DNA from: JALOAD01 sp023228995 [NCBI: Candidatus Muiribacterium halophilum]
GTDB taxonomy: Bacteria > Muiribacteriota > Muiribacteriia > Muiribacteriales
DNA length: 64,000 nt
Assembly (NCBI GenBank): GCA_023228995.1
Contig: JALOAD010000010.1
Span: 1-64,000, forward strand
Direction: 5' to 3'
The notes beneath the pieces were generated by a model, which had not been told where the DNA came from, made no database searches, and saw only the letters and a list, made by a program, of their open reading frames with translations. A program made the translations under genes and the position numbers. This document shows positions 8,610-17,598 of the stretch, in pieces. The first letter of the stretch is position 1, and every line of letters starts with the position of its first letter.

Positions 8610-10277
8610 ATGAAAGAAGTTTTTTTTCTTGTTATATTGTCAGGTCTTTTTTTTAGCTTTTTTGAAAATTCATATTATCCTTTGATTCTTGAAAAAGAGT
8701 TTTTCTTTTATTTATTTTTACCAATATTGTTTTTTTTTAATTTTAAAAATATAAAAAAAATTTATTTTCCAAAATTCTCAAAAGTTTTTTATATTTTATT
8801 TTTTATTAGTATTTTTATTAGTTTAATAGGTAATTTTAATAATGAATGGTTTATATTTTTAGATTATTTTCAAGCGGTAGGTTATTTATTTTTATTTATT
8901 TTTATTTATCAGTTTTTTTGTTCTTTAGATGAAAGGGAAAAAAACAATATATTTAAAATTTTTATAGTATGTACTTTTATTCAAAAAATAATTGCTATAA
9001 TACAGTTAATGGGATATTTCACTTTTGCAGGATTATCTGGCAGATCTTCTATAACAGCATTAATAGGAAATCCGAATATTCTTTCGTATATATTGGTTAT
9101 ATCAGGTATAATTTCATTTATTTTATATAAAAAAGAAAACAATCGATTTTATTTGTATTTAACAATATTTGATGTGATTTTTCCTTTTATTCTTTTTTCA
9201 AGAGGAGCAATATTAGGAATTATATTTCTTATATTTTATTTTTTTGGTATAAAAAAAGCTTTTATTGCAGGAAGTGCTGGTTTGATTTTAGCTTTTTTTA
9301 TTGGTTTTAGAACTAATATTATAAACGATTCTGTTTTTCAGAGAATTTTTATATGGAAAAATGCTTTAATACAGTTTTCTGAAAATATATTCACAGGAAT
9401 TGGTTTTGGTAATTTTAAAAATGCTTTTCCTTATTTTAATATAAAAGTATTTAAACCTTTTTATAGTGCTTTTATTCCCGAGAACACATATGCAATGCAA
9501 ACACATAATGATTTTTTGCAATTTATCTCTGAAACTGGAATTAGTGGTTTTATTTTAATTATATTATTTTTTATTTTTTTGTGGAAAAATAGAAATTTTA
9601 GTAATTATCTTTTATCAGCAGTTTATTTTACTATGATATTTGCTTTTTTTGATTTTCCTTTTCATAATATTTCTTCTTCTTTTGTATTTATTATGGTGTT
9701 TTCTTATGCGATTCCTTCTGAAAACATAAACTTAAATTTTAAAAAAAGTAAAAAGATTTTATTATTTATTTTACTAGGATTTCTTACATTAAGAGTTTGT
9801 TATCATGGTATGAAGTATAATATCTCATATATTTATCTTTCTAAAGCTTTAAAAGAAAATAATATTCAAGAAAAATATAAGTTATTGGAATATTCAGTAT
9901 ATTTACATGATAATGCTCATTCATATTATGAAAAAGGAAATATTGAACTTTATTTAAAAAATAATGAAAAAGCTGTAAAGAGTTTTTCTAAAGCATTAAC
10001 AATTTCTGGACAAAGTGCAGTAAGGTCGCATATAGCAAATATTTTATATATTTCAAATGATTTAAAACAATGTTTGATATTTTATGAAGATGCTTGGAAG
10101 AAAGATCCTTTTAATTTGAATAATCTGCTAAAATTAATTGAAATTAGTGAAAAATTAGACGAACAGGAAAAAGCAATGTATTATATTAATCTAAATGATG
10201 AAATAAATAATTATAGAAAGCTCGGAGGAAACAATGGCGCTTTGGAAATTCTTTACAAAGAAATCAAAAAAAGATGA
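8610..10277 (+). CDS. O-antigen ligase/polymerase-like membrane protein with TPR tail
   Basis: The 555-residue protein has about ten or more hydrophobic helices, then the Wzy_C/O-antigen-ligase loop: RIFIWKNALIQFSENIFTG, GIGFGNFKNAFP, and a large periplasmic segment with QTHNDFLQFISETGISGF. These belong to the family that either polymerises repeat units (Wzy) or attaches glycan to an acceptor (WaaL/PglL). Residues from about 410 on form TPR-like helices (YLKNNEKAVKSFSKALTIS), seen in several ligase-like proteins. The last 44 bp overlap ftsY. Ligase and polymerase cannot be told apart from sequence alone. Confidence 0.82.
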   Translation: MKEVFFLVILSGLFFSFFENSYYPLILEKEFFFYLFLPILFFFNFKNIKKIYFPKFSKVFYILFFISIFISLIGNFNNEWFIFLDYFQAVGYLFLFIFIYQFFCSLDEREKNNIFKIFIVCTFIQKIIAIIQLMGYFTFAGLSGRSSITALIGNPNILSYILVISGIISFILYKKENNRFYLYLTIFDVIFPFILFSRGAILGIIFLIFYFFGIKKAFIAGSAGLILAFFIGFRTNIINDSVFQRIFIWKNALIQFSENIFTGIGFGNFKNAFPYFNIKVFKPFYSAFIPENTYAMQTHNDFLQFISETGISGFILIILFFIFLWKNRNFSNYLLSAVYFTMIFAFFDFPFHNISSSFVFIMVFSYAIPSENINLNFKKSKKILLFILLGFLTLRVCYHGMKYNISYIYLSKALKENNIQEKYKLLEYSVYLHDNAHSYYEKGNIELYLKNNEKAVKSFSKALTISGQSAVRSHIANILYISNDLKQCLIFYEDAWKKDPFNLNNLLKLIEISEKLDEQEKAMYYINLNDEINNYRKLGGNNGALEILYKEIKKR

Positions 10278-11391
10278 TAAAAATGAATGTGTAGAAAACA
10301 AAGAACAAAATAAACATGAAGTTGAAGATAATAAAGAAGATTTGATTGAAAATACTAAAGAAGAAAAAACTAAAGATATAATTGAAAATAATAATGTCAA
10401 AATAAACGAAGAAATCGGTATAAACGATGAAATCGTTGAAGAAAAAACTAAAATTATTGCTGAATCAAATAATATTGAATTAAGTAAAGAATCTTGGTTT
10501 GCAAGATTAAAAAAAGGATTAAGTAAAACAAGAGATAGTTTTACTTATAATGTGAGAAAGATTTTAAATTTTGGAGAAATCGATGCTGATACTCTTGAAG
10601 AACTTGAAGAACTGTTTATTCAAAGTGATATTGGTACAAATATAACTTTTGACCTGATTGAAAAGATAGAAAAACAATCCATATTAGGAAAACTTAAAAA
10701 TTCTGATGAAGTTATAAGTTTCTTAAAGAAAGAATTTATTAAAACTCTTGAAATTGAAACTAGAGAAAAAAAATCTACAAAACCTTCGGTTACTTTGGTT
10801 GTTGGGGTTAATGGAGTAGGCAAAACTACTACTATTGGAAAACTTGCACATCACTTAAAAAAAGGTGGTAGCAAAGTTATGATGATTGCAGGAGATACTT
10901 TTAGAGCTGCTGCAATAGAACAGCTTGAAATATGGGCAAAAAGAACAGATAGTGTAATTGTAAAGCATAATGAAGGAGCAGATTCAGCTTCTGTTGTATT
11001 TGATGGTATAAATTCTGGTATATCTAAAAATATGGATTTTATTCTTATTGATACAGCTGGAAGACTTCATAATAAAGTTAATTTAATGAAAGAATTAGAA
11101 AAAATTAAAAATGTTATAAAAAAAGCAAATGATAATATTGAGATTGAAACTTTACTTGTTATTGATTCTACTAGTGGACAAAATGGTCTTATTCAGGCTA
11201 GAAGTTTTAAACAAGTAGTTGATATTGATGGTATTATTCTTACAAAGCTTGATGGTACAGCAAAAGGTGGTATTATATTTCCAATAGTAAGTGAATTAAA
11301 AGTTCCTGTTGTATTTATTGGTGTTGGAGAAGGAGTTGATGATCTTCGGTTTTTTGATTCAGAAGATTTTATTTCAGCACTTTTTGATTAA
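10234..11391 (+). CDS. ftsY: Signal recognition particle receptor FtsY
   Basis: FtsY docks the SRP-ribosome complex at the SecYEG translocon. Residues 1-90 are a highly charged acidic region typical of membrane-targeting A domains. The NG GTPase domain follows: P-loop GVNGVGKTT (191-199), AGDTFRAAAIEQL, DTAGRL and TKLDGTAKGG. Length (385 aa) is normal. The start is backed by GGAGG seven bases upstream, even though the gene begins inside the end of the preceding membrane-protein gene. The partner ffh lies just over 1 kb downstream. Confidence 0.96.
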   Translation: MALWKFFTKKSKKDDKNECVENKEQNKHEVEDNKEDLIENTKEEKTKDIIENNNVKINEEIGINDEIVEEKTKIIAESNNIELSKESWFARLKKGLSKTRDSFTYNVRKILNFGEIDADTLEELEELFIQSDIGTNITFDLIEKIEKQSILGKLKNSDEVISFLKKEFIKTLEIETREKKSTKPSVTLVVGVNGVGKTTTIGKLAHHLKKGGSKVMMIAGDTFRAAAIEQLEIWAKRTDSVIVKHNEGADSASVVFDGINSGISKNMDFILIDTAGRLHNKVNLMKELEKIKNVIKKANDNIEIETLLVIDSTSGQNGLIQARSFKQVVDIDGIILTKLDGTAKGGIIFPIVSELKVPVVFIGVGEGVDDLRFFDSEDFISALFD

Positions 11392-11396
11392 ATTAA

Positions 11397-11427
11397 TTGA
11401 ATTTCTAATGTTTTTTTATGTTATAAT
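11397..11427 (+). promoter_or_regulatory. Probable sigma-70-type promoter for the propeller gene
   Basis: TTGAAT at 11397-11402 and a perfect TATAAT at 11422-11427, separated by 19 bp. The spacing is one or two bases longer than ideal, but the -10 is consensus and lies 21 bp before the start codon region. Confidence 0.5.
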
Positions 11428-11448
11428 ATTTATTCTAATGGAGGTAAT

Positions 11449-12456
11449 ATGAAAAAAATATTTACAGTTTTGTTAATTATATTAAATTTTTTATTTGTTT
11501 ATGGGAATAAGTACAAATATGAAAGATTTTCTCTTAGTCTTTCTATGAAAAGTAATTTTGTTAGAACAATATTTGTAGATGGTGATAATATATGGGCTGG
11601 TACTCATAATGGATTATCTCTTATAAATTCAGGCAAAGTAGTTTCAAACTTTTTTGCCAATTATAAAACTGTTATATCAGGAAACCTTAAAGAAATTGAA
11701 GGTAATTCTTTTTTGGCAGATAACAGAATAAATGATATAGAAAAAATTTCTGATAAATATTATATTGCAACAGATGGTGGATTAAATATATTTGAATATA
11801 TTTCTAGTAATTGGAGCACAATTCATAAAGAAAACTCTCGTTTAGGTTCAAATTTAATTAAAGCTATTGCAAAAGAACATACTATTTTATGGATAGGCAC
11901 TCAAAACAAAGGACTTTATACTTATAATACAGTTTCAGGAGAATCAAAAATAGCTGGTTTAGATATAGAAGGAAAAGAAATTGTCAATTCTAAAAGAATA
12001 AGTACAATTAATTATATTGAAAATGAAGGTCTTCTTATTGTTGGAACTTATGATAAAGGTATATTTATAAAAAAAGATAATGAATGGGCAAATATAACAA
12101 CAAAATATCCTTTAAAATCAAGATTACCATCTGATAGGATTTTATGTACTGAATATGGAAACGGAGAGCTTTGGGTTGGTACAAATAAAGGATTAGTTGG
12201 TATAAGAAGTGGAAAATACAGGCTTATGAATGAAAAACATGGGTTTGAATATCCTGTTATATTGTCAATGCTATACTTTAAAGATAATTTATATATAGGA
12301 ACTGCTAGAGGACTATATGTGCTTGATAGCGAAGATGAACTTTCAAAGATGGAACTTGACAAATCATATAGAATACTTGATATTAAATCTATTAATGATA
12401 ATAAAATTATTATAGCTACTCAAAATAATGGAATGCTAGAAATCGATATTCCATGA
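11449..12456 (+). CDS. Secreted beta-propeller protein (ligand-sensor-like repeats)
   Basis: A hydrophobic N-terminus (MKKIFTVLLIILNFLFVYG) is a probable signal peptide. The remainder contains repeats of the two-component-regulator-propeller kind: IWAGTHNGLSLI, YYIATDGGLNIF, LWIGTQNKGLYTY, LLIVGTYDKGIFI, LWVGTNKGLVGI, LYIGTARGLYVL and IIIATQNNGMLEI. Seven such blades would close one propeller. In other bacteria these repeats sit in the periplasmic sensor half of hybrid histidine kinases; here no kinase follows, so it is a free-standing extracytoplasmic propeller of unknown ligand. It lies between ftsY and ffh and has its own promoter. Confidence 0.75.
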   Translation: MKKIFTVLLIILNFLFVYGNKYKYERFSLSLSMKSNFVRTIFVDGDNIWAGTHNGLSLINSGKVVSNFFANYKTVISGNLKEIEGNSFLADNRINDIEKISDKYYIATDGGLNIFEYISSNWSTIHKENSRLGSNLIKAIAKEHTILWIGTQNKGLYTYNTVSGESKIAGLDIEGKEIVNSKRISTINYIENEGLLIVGTYDKGIFIKKDNEWANITTKYPLKSRLPSDRILCTEYGNGELWVGTNKGLVGIRSGKYRLMNEKHGFEYPVILSMLYFKDNLYIGTARGLYVLDSEDELSKMELDKSYRILDIKSINDNKIIIATQNNGMLEIDIP

Positions 12457-12459
12457 GTG

Positions 12460-12488
12460 TTGACTTTGATTTAAATATGATTTATACT
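12460..12488 (+). promoter_or_regulatory. Sigma-70-type promoter for the ffh-rpsP-trmD operon
   Basis: TTGACT at 12460-12465, a 17-bp spacer, and TATACT at 12483-12488. Both hexamers differ from consensus at one position and spacing is ideal. The transcript would start about 25 bp before ffh. Confidence 0.8.
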
Positions 12489-12519
12489 TTTAAAACTTTA
12501 ATTTTAATATAGGATTATT

Positions 12520-13851
12520 ATGTTTGAAAATTTGACAGAAAAACTTGGTGATATATTTGATAAGCTTAAAGGTAAAGGTAAGCTTACTGAAAAAGACCTT
12601 GATATTACTTTAAGAGAAGTTAAATTAGTTCTTTTAGGAGCTGATGTTAATTTTAAAGTAGTAAAAGATTTTATAAAAAATGTTAAAGAAAAATCACTTG
12701 GGTCTGAAATATTAAAAAGTCTTTCTCCAGGACATCAAGTAATTAAAATTGTTAATGAAGAGCTTGTTGATATACTTGGTGGAGAGAATGAAAAAATAAT
12801 TTTTAATTCCAATAGAGTTACAAAAATTATGCTAGTTGGACTTCAGGGTTCAGGAAAAACCACTACATGCGCAAAAATTGCTTATAATTATAAAGCCCAA
12901 AATAAAAAGATACTTCTTGTTGCTGCTGATATATATAGACCTGCTGCTATTAAACAGCTTAAAGTTCTTGGAGATAGTATTGGTGTTGAAGTGTTTTCTA
13001 TGGGAGATAAAGAAGAACCATGGAAAATATTGAAAGCTGCTGAAGAATATGCTGTTCCAAAAGGTATTGACCTTATAATACTTGATACTGCTGGACGACT
13101 TCATATTGATGAAAATCTTATGGAAGAGCTTAGTCTTATAAAACAAAATAACATTGTTGATGAGACTCTACTTGTTGTAGATGCAATGACTGGTCAGGAT
13201 GCTGTCAATGTTGCAGATAAGTTTAATGAAAAAATTGGACTTTCAGGTCTTATACTTACAAAACTAGATGGTGATGCAAGAGGTGGAGCTGCACTTTCAA
13301 TAAAGAAGGTTACCGGTAAACCTATTAAGTATATCGGTGTTGGAGAAAAGATAAATCAACTTGAATCTTTTTATCCAGACAGAATGGCTTCAAGAATACT
13401 TGGTATGGGCGATGTGCTTACTCTTATAGAAAAAGCACAATCAGCTTTTAATGAGGAAGAAGCTAAAGAACTTGAAAAAAAATTCAGAAAAGCTGAATTT
13501 ACTTTTGAAGATTTTTATAAACAGCTTCAACAAATTAAAAAAATGGGATCTATTTCTGATATAATGAATATGATTCCTGGAATGGGCAAGTTAAAAAAAA
13601 TGCAAGATGTTCAAGTTGATGAAAAAGAACTTGTATATGTTGAAGCTATAATTAATTCTATGACAAAAGAAGAAAGAATAAGACCAAATGTAATTGATGG
13701 TTCAAGAAAAAAACGAATTGCTTCAGGAGCAGGCAGAAATGTTCAAGAAGTTAATAGACTTTTAAAACAGTTTGAAGATATGAAAAAAATGATGAAAAAC
13801 ATGGGAAAAATGCAAAAAATGATGGGTAAAATGCCAGGTTTCCCTTTTTAA
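12520..13851 (+). CDS. ffh: Signal recognition particle protein Ffh
   Basis: Ffh binds signal sequences of nascent chains together with SRP RNA and delivers them to FtsY. The N domain is followed by the GTPase: P-loop GLQGSGKTT (107-115), AADIYRPAAIKQL, DTAGRLHID, TKLDGDARGGAAL. The M domain from about residue 300 is rich in methionine and ends in a MKKMMKNMGKMQKMMGK tail, with the RNA-binding SGAGRNVQEVNRLLKQF. The 443-residue length is standard. It starts the operon ffh-rpsP-khpA-ylqD-rimM-trmD, an order well known from Firmicutes and, in part, Thermotogae. Confidence 0.97.
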   Translation: MFENLTEKLGDIFDKLKGKGKLTEKDLDITLREVKLVLLGADVNFKVVKDFIKNVKEKSLGSEILKSLSPGHQVIKIVNEELVDILGGENEKIIFNSNRVTKIMLVGLQGSGKTTTCAKIAYNYKAQNKKILLVAADIYRPAAIKQLKVLGDSIGVEVFSMGDKEEPWKILKAAEEYAVPKGIDLIILDTAGRLHIDENLMEELSLIKQNNIVDETLLVVDAMTGQDAVNVADKFNEKIGLSGLILTKLDGDARGGAALSIKKVTGKPIKYIGVGEKINQLESFYPDRMASRILGMGDVLTLIEKAQSAFNEEEAKELEKKFRKAEFTFEDFYKQLQQIKKMGSISDIMNMIPGMGKLKKMQDVQVDEKELVYVEAIINSMTKEERIRPNVIDGSRKKRIASGAGRNVQEVNRLLKQFEDMKKMMKNMGKMQKMMGKMPGFPF

Positions 13852-13888
13852 AAAATAAACTTTGATTAATCTCATTTAGGAGGAAAGA

Positions 13889-14158
13889 ATGTTAAAGATT
13901 AGATTGAAAAGACTAGGAACAAAAAAGAAACCTTATTACAGAATTGTGGTTGCAGATGCAAGAACGCAGAGAGATGGAAAAGTAGTTGAGGAAATAGGAA
14001 TGTATGATCCTTTAACTGAACCAGCTACTGTTGAAGTAAACGAACAGGCTGTTATGAAATATATCAGCGAAGGTGCTCAGCCAACTCATACTGTAAAATC
14101 AATATTGAAAAAGCAGGGTATATTAAATAAGATTCACACTGAAAAGCTTTCTAAATAA
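13889..14158 (+). CDS. rpsP: 30S ribosomal protein S16
   Basis: An 89-residue small-subunit protein. The start MLKIRLKRLGTKKKPYYRIVVADAR and the phrase GMYDPLTEPA are diagnostic of S16, which binds 16S rRNA early in 30S assembly. AGGAGG precedes the ATG with ideal spacing. It sits between ffh and khpA, as in many bacteria. Confidence 0.97.
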   Translation: MLKIRLKRLGTKKKPYYRIVVADARTQRDGKVVEEIGMYDPLTEPATVEVNEQAVMKYISEGAQPTHTVKSILKKQGILNKIHTEKLSK

Positions 14159-14195
14159 TTAGCTTTGGTATTTTGCATTAAGTCAGGAGGATTCA

Positions 14196-14426
14196 GTGAA
14201 AAATCTATTAAGATATATTATTGAAGCAGTTGTTGATGAAAAAGAAGATATTAACATTAATGAAGTTGATGGAGAAAAAACTACAATATTTGAAGTTAAA
14301 GTTTCTGATTCAGATGTTGGAAAACTTATTGGTAAAAAAGGAAGAACTATTAATGCTATAAGAACTATTACTAAAGCTGCTCAAAATAAGCAGGATAAAA
14401 AAGTAATGGTTGAAGTTCTTCAGTAA
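14196..14426 (+). CDS. khpA: KH-domain RNA-binding protein KhpA
   Basis: A 76-residue single KH domain. The GKLIGKKGRTINAIRT segment holds the GxxG loop that grips single-stranded RNA. KhpA (YlqC) usually pairs with KhpB/Jag and influences cell elongation and small RNA regulation in Gram-positive bacteria. The start is GTG behind TCAGGAGG. Position between rpsP and ylqD is the classical one. Confidence 0.95.
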   Translation: MKNLLRYIIEAVVDEKEDININEVDGEKTTIFEVKVSDSDVGKLIGKKGRTINAIRTITKAAQNKQDKKVMVEVLQ

Positions 14427-14438
14427 AAAGGAGTTGTG

Positions 14439-14819
14439 ATGTCTATTAAAGTCACCAGAAAAATAGTTGTAAAATCTTTAGTTACACCTGAACTTAAAGA
14501 AGAGATTGGAAAACAGGTTGAAGATGCAGAAGTCAATTTGAATAATAATATATCTCTTTTAAATGAAAGACTTCTAGATGAACGATATAAACATCTTGAA
14601 GGTCAGATACATTCTGAAATTGGAAGATTAAATGTACAACTTGGCGAATTAGCCAAAAAAAAAGAAGAGATGACAAAACTGGAATTTGGCCAGGAATTTT
14701 ATCAGGGAACTATAGATTCTCCTGTTGATATTGAACTTGGTGATAATCTCTTTGAAAAAATATCAAGAGCAGAGATAATAGTCAATAATGGCGAAGTTAC
14801 TGAATTTAGAAACATCTGA
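14439..14819 (+). CDS. ylqD: YlqD family protein
   Basis: A 126-residue protein with the YlqD layout: a short beta-rich start (KVTRKIVVKSLVTPELKE), a central charged helical coiled coil (about 35-85, ERLLDERYKHLEGQIHSE), and a small beta-rich end. Its function is unknown in every organism. The ATG at 14439 gives a five-base gap from AAAGGAG; a GTG three bases earlier is closer than ideal. It overlaps rimM by 32 bp. Finding ylqD in its Firmicutes position (khpA-ylqD-rimM) is informative about ancestry of the operon. Confidence 0.85.
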   Translation: MSIKVTRKIVVKSLVTPELKEEIGKQVEDAEVNLNNNISLLNERLLDERYKHLEGQIHSEIGRLNVQLGELAKKKEEMTKLEFGQEFYQGTIDSPVDIELGDNLFEKISRAEIIVNNGEVTEFRNI

Positions 14820-15303
14820 GGATGTAAATAGCCTGTTTGTCATAGGAAGAATATTAAAAGTCCATGGAATAAAAGGAAAGCTCAAGGTCAATATAATCCC
14901 TGAGCTTTTGCCTTTTATTGATGATATTTCCAGTGTATATATTGTTAAAAAAAAATATGACATAGTTTCTGTATCTTTATTTAAAAAAAATAGTATTATA
15001 TTATCAGTTGAAAATATAACTGATATTTCCCAAGCTCAAAAATTAGTTGGTAATGATATTGAAGTTGATAAAAAGTTTGTTATAGAAAAAAAAGGTAAAA
15101 ATATATTTGAATTAGAAGATCTTTTAGATTTTCAGGTAATTGATCAAAACGAAATTTCACTTGGAAAAGTAAAGGATTTTTATAAAACTCCACATTTTTC
15201 GTATATTGAGCTTAATAATCAAAAACTTATTCCTTTTATTAAAGAATATATTATTAAAATTGATAATAAAAATAAAAAAATCTATGTTGATTGGAATGAA
15301 TAA
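14788..15303 (+). CDS. rimM: 16S rRNA processing protein RimM
   Basis: RimM binds the 30S head and ribosomal protein S19 during assembly. The 171-residue protein shows the RimM domain start FVIGRILKVHGIKGKLKV and a C-terminal PRC-barrel (IFELEDLLDFQVID...LGKVKDFYKTPHFSYIEL, ending LIPFIKEYIIKID). Length is typical. The start overlaps ylqD, and the stop overlaps trmD by eight bases, so translation of the three is likely coupled. Confidence 0.93.
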   Translation: MAKLLNLETSEDVNSLFVIGRILKVHGIKGKLKVNIIPELLPFIDDISSVYIVKKKYDIVSVSLFKKNSIILSVENITDISQAQKLVGNDIEVDKKFVIEKKGKNIFELEDLLDFQVIDQNEISLGKVKDFYKTPHFSYIELNNQKLIPFIKEYIIKIDNKNKKIYVDWNE

Positions 15304-16033
15304 AATAAATATTATTACTATATTTCCAGATTTTTTTAATTCTTTTATAAATTCAGGCCTTATTGGTAAAGCATGTGAAAAAGGTATATTAAATATTAAT
15401 ATTGTTGATTTAAGGGAATTTGGAAAAGGTAATTATTCTCCAGTTGATGATTATTGTTATGGAACAGGTAAAAGCATGGTTATGAAATATGATGTATTTT
15501 ACAATTGTTTAAAATCATTTGATTCTGGATATAAAGTTATTCTTTCTCCTAAAGGTAGGAAATTTAATCAAAAAATAGCAGAAGAGTTTTCATTAAAAGA
15601 AAATATAACTTTATTTTGTGGAAGATATGAAGGGTTTGATGGTAGGATATTTGAGGATGTAGATGATGTTATATCAGTTGGAGATTATGTTCTTAATGGC
15701 GGTGAAACAGCAAGTTTATGTGTAATCGAAAGTATGGCAAGGCTTATAGATGGGTTTTCAAAAACTGATATATTAAAAGAAGATTCTTTTAATGATAATT
15801 TACTGGAAGGTTATTCATATACTAGACCTGATGAATTTAATGAAAAAAAAGTTCCTGATATTCTATTAAATGGTAATCATAATATGATAAATAGATATAT
15901 TAGAAAAAACTCGCTTGAATTAACAATGAAAATTAGAAAAGATCTTTTCAATGATATTATTTTAAAAGATGATGATATTCAAATGCTTACGGAGATTATA
16001 AATGAAAAATGTCACATTAATACTTCTTCATAA
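15296..16033 (+). CDS. trmD: tRNA (guanine-37-N1)-methyltransferase TrmD
   Basis: TrmD methylates G37 next to the anticodon and prevents +1 frameshifting. The 245-residue protein starts MNKINIITIFPDFF and carries the trefoil-knot SAM motifs LSPKGRKFNQ, FCGRYEGFDGR and VGDYVLNGGE, then YTRPDEF. The ATG at 15296 inside the end of rimM matches where family members begin. Its end overlaps the SPOUT gene by 32 bp. Length and motifs are complete. Confidence 0.96.
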   Translation: MNKINIITIFPDFFNSFINSGLIGKACEKGILNINIVDLREFGKGNYSPVDDYCYGTGKSMVMKYDVFYNCLKSFDSGYKVILSPKGRKFNQKIAEEFSLKENITLFCGRYEGFDGRIFEDVDDVISVGDYVLNGGETASLCVIESMARLIDGFSKTDILKEDSFNDNLLEGYSYTRPDEFNEKKVPDILLNGNHNMINRYIRKNSLELTMKIRKDLFNDIILKDDDIQMLTEIINEKCHINTSS

Positions 16034-16553
16034 TAATATTGTAAATAAACATGGAAATGTTGTTGAAACTTCTATTACAAATATTGATATTCATGATATT
16101 GCTCGTACTTGTAAAACTTATGGAATAACAGAATATGCAGTTGTAACAAGACTACAGAGTCAAAAAAGACTTCTTGAAGAAGTTATAGATTATTGGGTTG
16201 ATGGGAAGGGTGGAAAAATCAATCCTGATAGAAGATTAGCACTTGAGATTATAAATCATTATAATGATATTAATGCTATAATTGAAAAATATGAGAATTG
16301 CTCTATTATAATAACTGACGCAAAAAAACATGATAGAAATATTAGTTATTTAGATATGAGAAATATTATTAAATCTCAAAAAGATAAGCATTTTCTACTT
16401 GTATTTGGTACAGGTTGGGGACTTGACAGTCTTATTACATCTAAGTCAGAATATGTTCTTGAACCTATTGAAGGTGATTCTTCATATAATCATCTTTCAG
16501 TTAGAGCAGCTTGTGCTATAATATGTGATAGACTTTTTGGGAATAATTTTTAA
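16002..16553 (+). CDS. SPOUT-family RNA methyltransferase (PF09936 type)
   Basis: A 183-residue protein beginning with an alpha/beta Rossmann-like half (VTLILLHNNIVNKHGNVVETSITNID) and ending with a SPOUT-like knot (LLVFGTGWGL, EPIEGDSSYNHLSVRAACAIICDRLFG). This matches the RNA methyltransferase family that follows, or is fused to, TrmD in Thermotogae and Aquificae. Its target is not known to me. Translational overlap with trmD fits a second tRNA or rRNA methyltransferase. Usually rplS (L19) closes this operon, but here an unrelated secreted protein follows. Confidence 0.85.
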   Translation: MKNVTLILLHNNIVNKHGNVVETSITNIDIHDIARTCKTYGITEYAVVTRLQSQKRLLEEVIDYWVDGKGGKINPDRRLALEIINHYNDINAIIEKYENCSIIITDAKKHDRNISYLDMRNIIKSQKDKHFLLVFGTGWGLDSLITSKSEYVLEPIEGDSSYNHLSVRAACAIICDRLFGNNF

Positions 16554-16595
16554 CTAAACTTTATTTTTAGGAGAATTATTATTATAATTAATTAT

Positions 16596-17303
16596 ATGAT
16601 GAAAAAAATATCTTTTTTAATTTTTTCTTTAGCAATTGTTTTTAATATTTATGCTATTGATCTTAATAATGCCTCTCTTGATGAACTTCTTAATGGTACA
16701 AATATAGATTTAATTGATGCAATGAAAATACTTGATTACAGAAAAGATAAAAAGATTAAAGATATTGATCAGCTTGTTAATGAAAACATAATTTCTTCTC
16801 AGGTTGGAAAACGATTTAAAGATTCTATAAAAAAAAATACAAGAGTTGAACCTGTTCAAGATTTAAGAATAAGAGAGGTTTTTTCTGGACCAAGAACAGA
16901 TGTTCGTAGCAGAGCTAATAATGAACAACTTTTTTCAGAAAACGAGACTTTTCAAAAAATCCTTGAAAAAATGTCTGCAAAAGATTATCCGGTAGCTGCA
17001 AAATATATATCATATTTTAGAAAAAACTTTAGAGAATCTATTTATACAGATGATATTATTTACTTTGCTGCTGCAATATATGAAGAAAATAATCAAACAG
17101 AAAAAGCAATTAGTAATTATTCTATAATATATGAAAGATTTCCTAATTCAGATATTTCTGTAATTGCTTTATTTAGAATTGCAATTTGTTATGAAAAATC
17201 GGATATTATGAGTAAGGCGGAGGAATACTATAGAAGAATTGTTCTCGAATATTCAAACACTCTGTGGGCTGGAAAAGCTAGACAAAGATTAGAAGAAATA
17301 TAA
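16596..17303 (+). CDS. Secreted protein with HhH motif and TPR tail
   Basis: A signal peptide (about 1-20, ending FNIYA) is followed by IDLNNASLDELLNGTNIDLIDAMKILDYRKDKK, which resembles the ComEA-like helix-hairpin-helix DNA-binding motif (NxAsxxEL...I...RxxKxI). Residues 110-235 form TolA-binding-protein-like TPRs (AISNYSIIYERFPNSD, AEEYYRRIVLEYSNTLWAGKARQRL). An extracytoplasmic HhH plus TPR suggests DNA or protein handling outside the cytoplasm, but this is inference. Ribosome-site evidence for the start is weak: GGAG lies 23 bases upstream. It ends the trmD-side gene run. Confidence 0.65.
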   Translation: MMKKISFLIFSLAIVFNIYAIDLNNASLDELLNGTNIDLIDAMKILDYRKDKKIKDIDQLVNENIISSQVGKRFKDSIKKNTRVEPVQDLRIREVFSGPRTDVRSRANNEQLFSENETFQKILEKMSAKDYPVAAKYISYFRKNFRESIYTDDIIYFAAAIYEENNQTEKAISNYSIIYERFPNSDISVIALFRIAICYEKSDIMSKAEEYYRRIVLEYSNTLWAGKARQRLEEI

Positions 17304-17598
17304 TTTTTTTTATTACACTAACGCAAAAAAATCATTCAATACTATTCTATATTTTAATTTTAATTCGACATTGAAAATTTCACATTCCTCATTAATAAAC
17401 GTTCACTTATAATACAACTGTGTATTATATGCTTCGAAACATTCACTCAAGTTATCGAGTAGATTTTTAAAAAACCTTTTTTTTGAATATTTTTTTTACA
17501 GAATTTACATGGCTTTTCGCTTTGAATTTAACTTTGAGACTTATTTTTCCGATATATTACATAACAATATAAAATCCTAGAAAAGGAAGTGATGAAAA
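17304..17598. other. 295-bp non-coding region
   Basis: No gene is recognised. There is an 8-bp-stem hairpin at 17409-17428 (ATAATACA-ACTG-TGTATTAT) without a T-run, and a T-rich block at 17465-17500. A 15-mer at 17358-17372 (TTTTAATTCGACATT) recurs inverted at 51954-51968. A weak promoter may exist near 17540-17570 (TTGAGA, then TTACAT), but it is not called. Confidence 0.4.
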
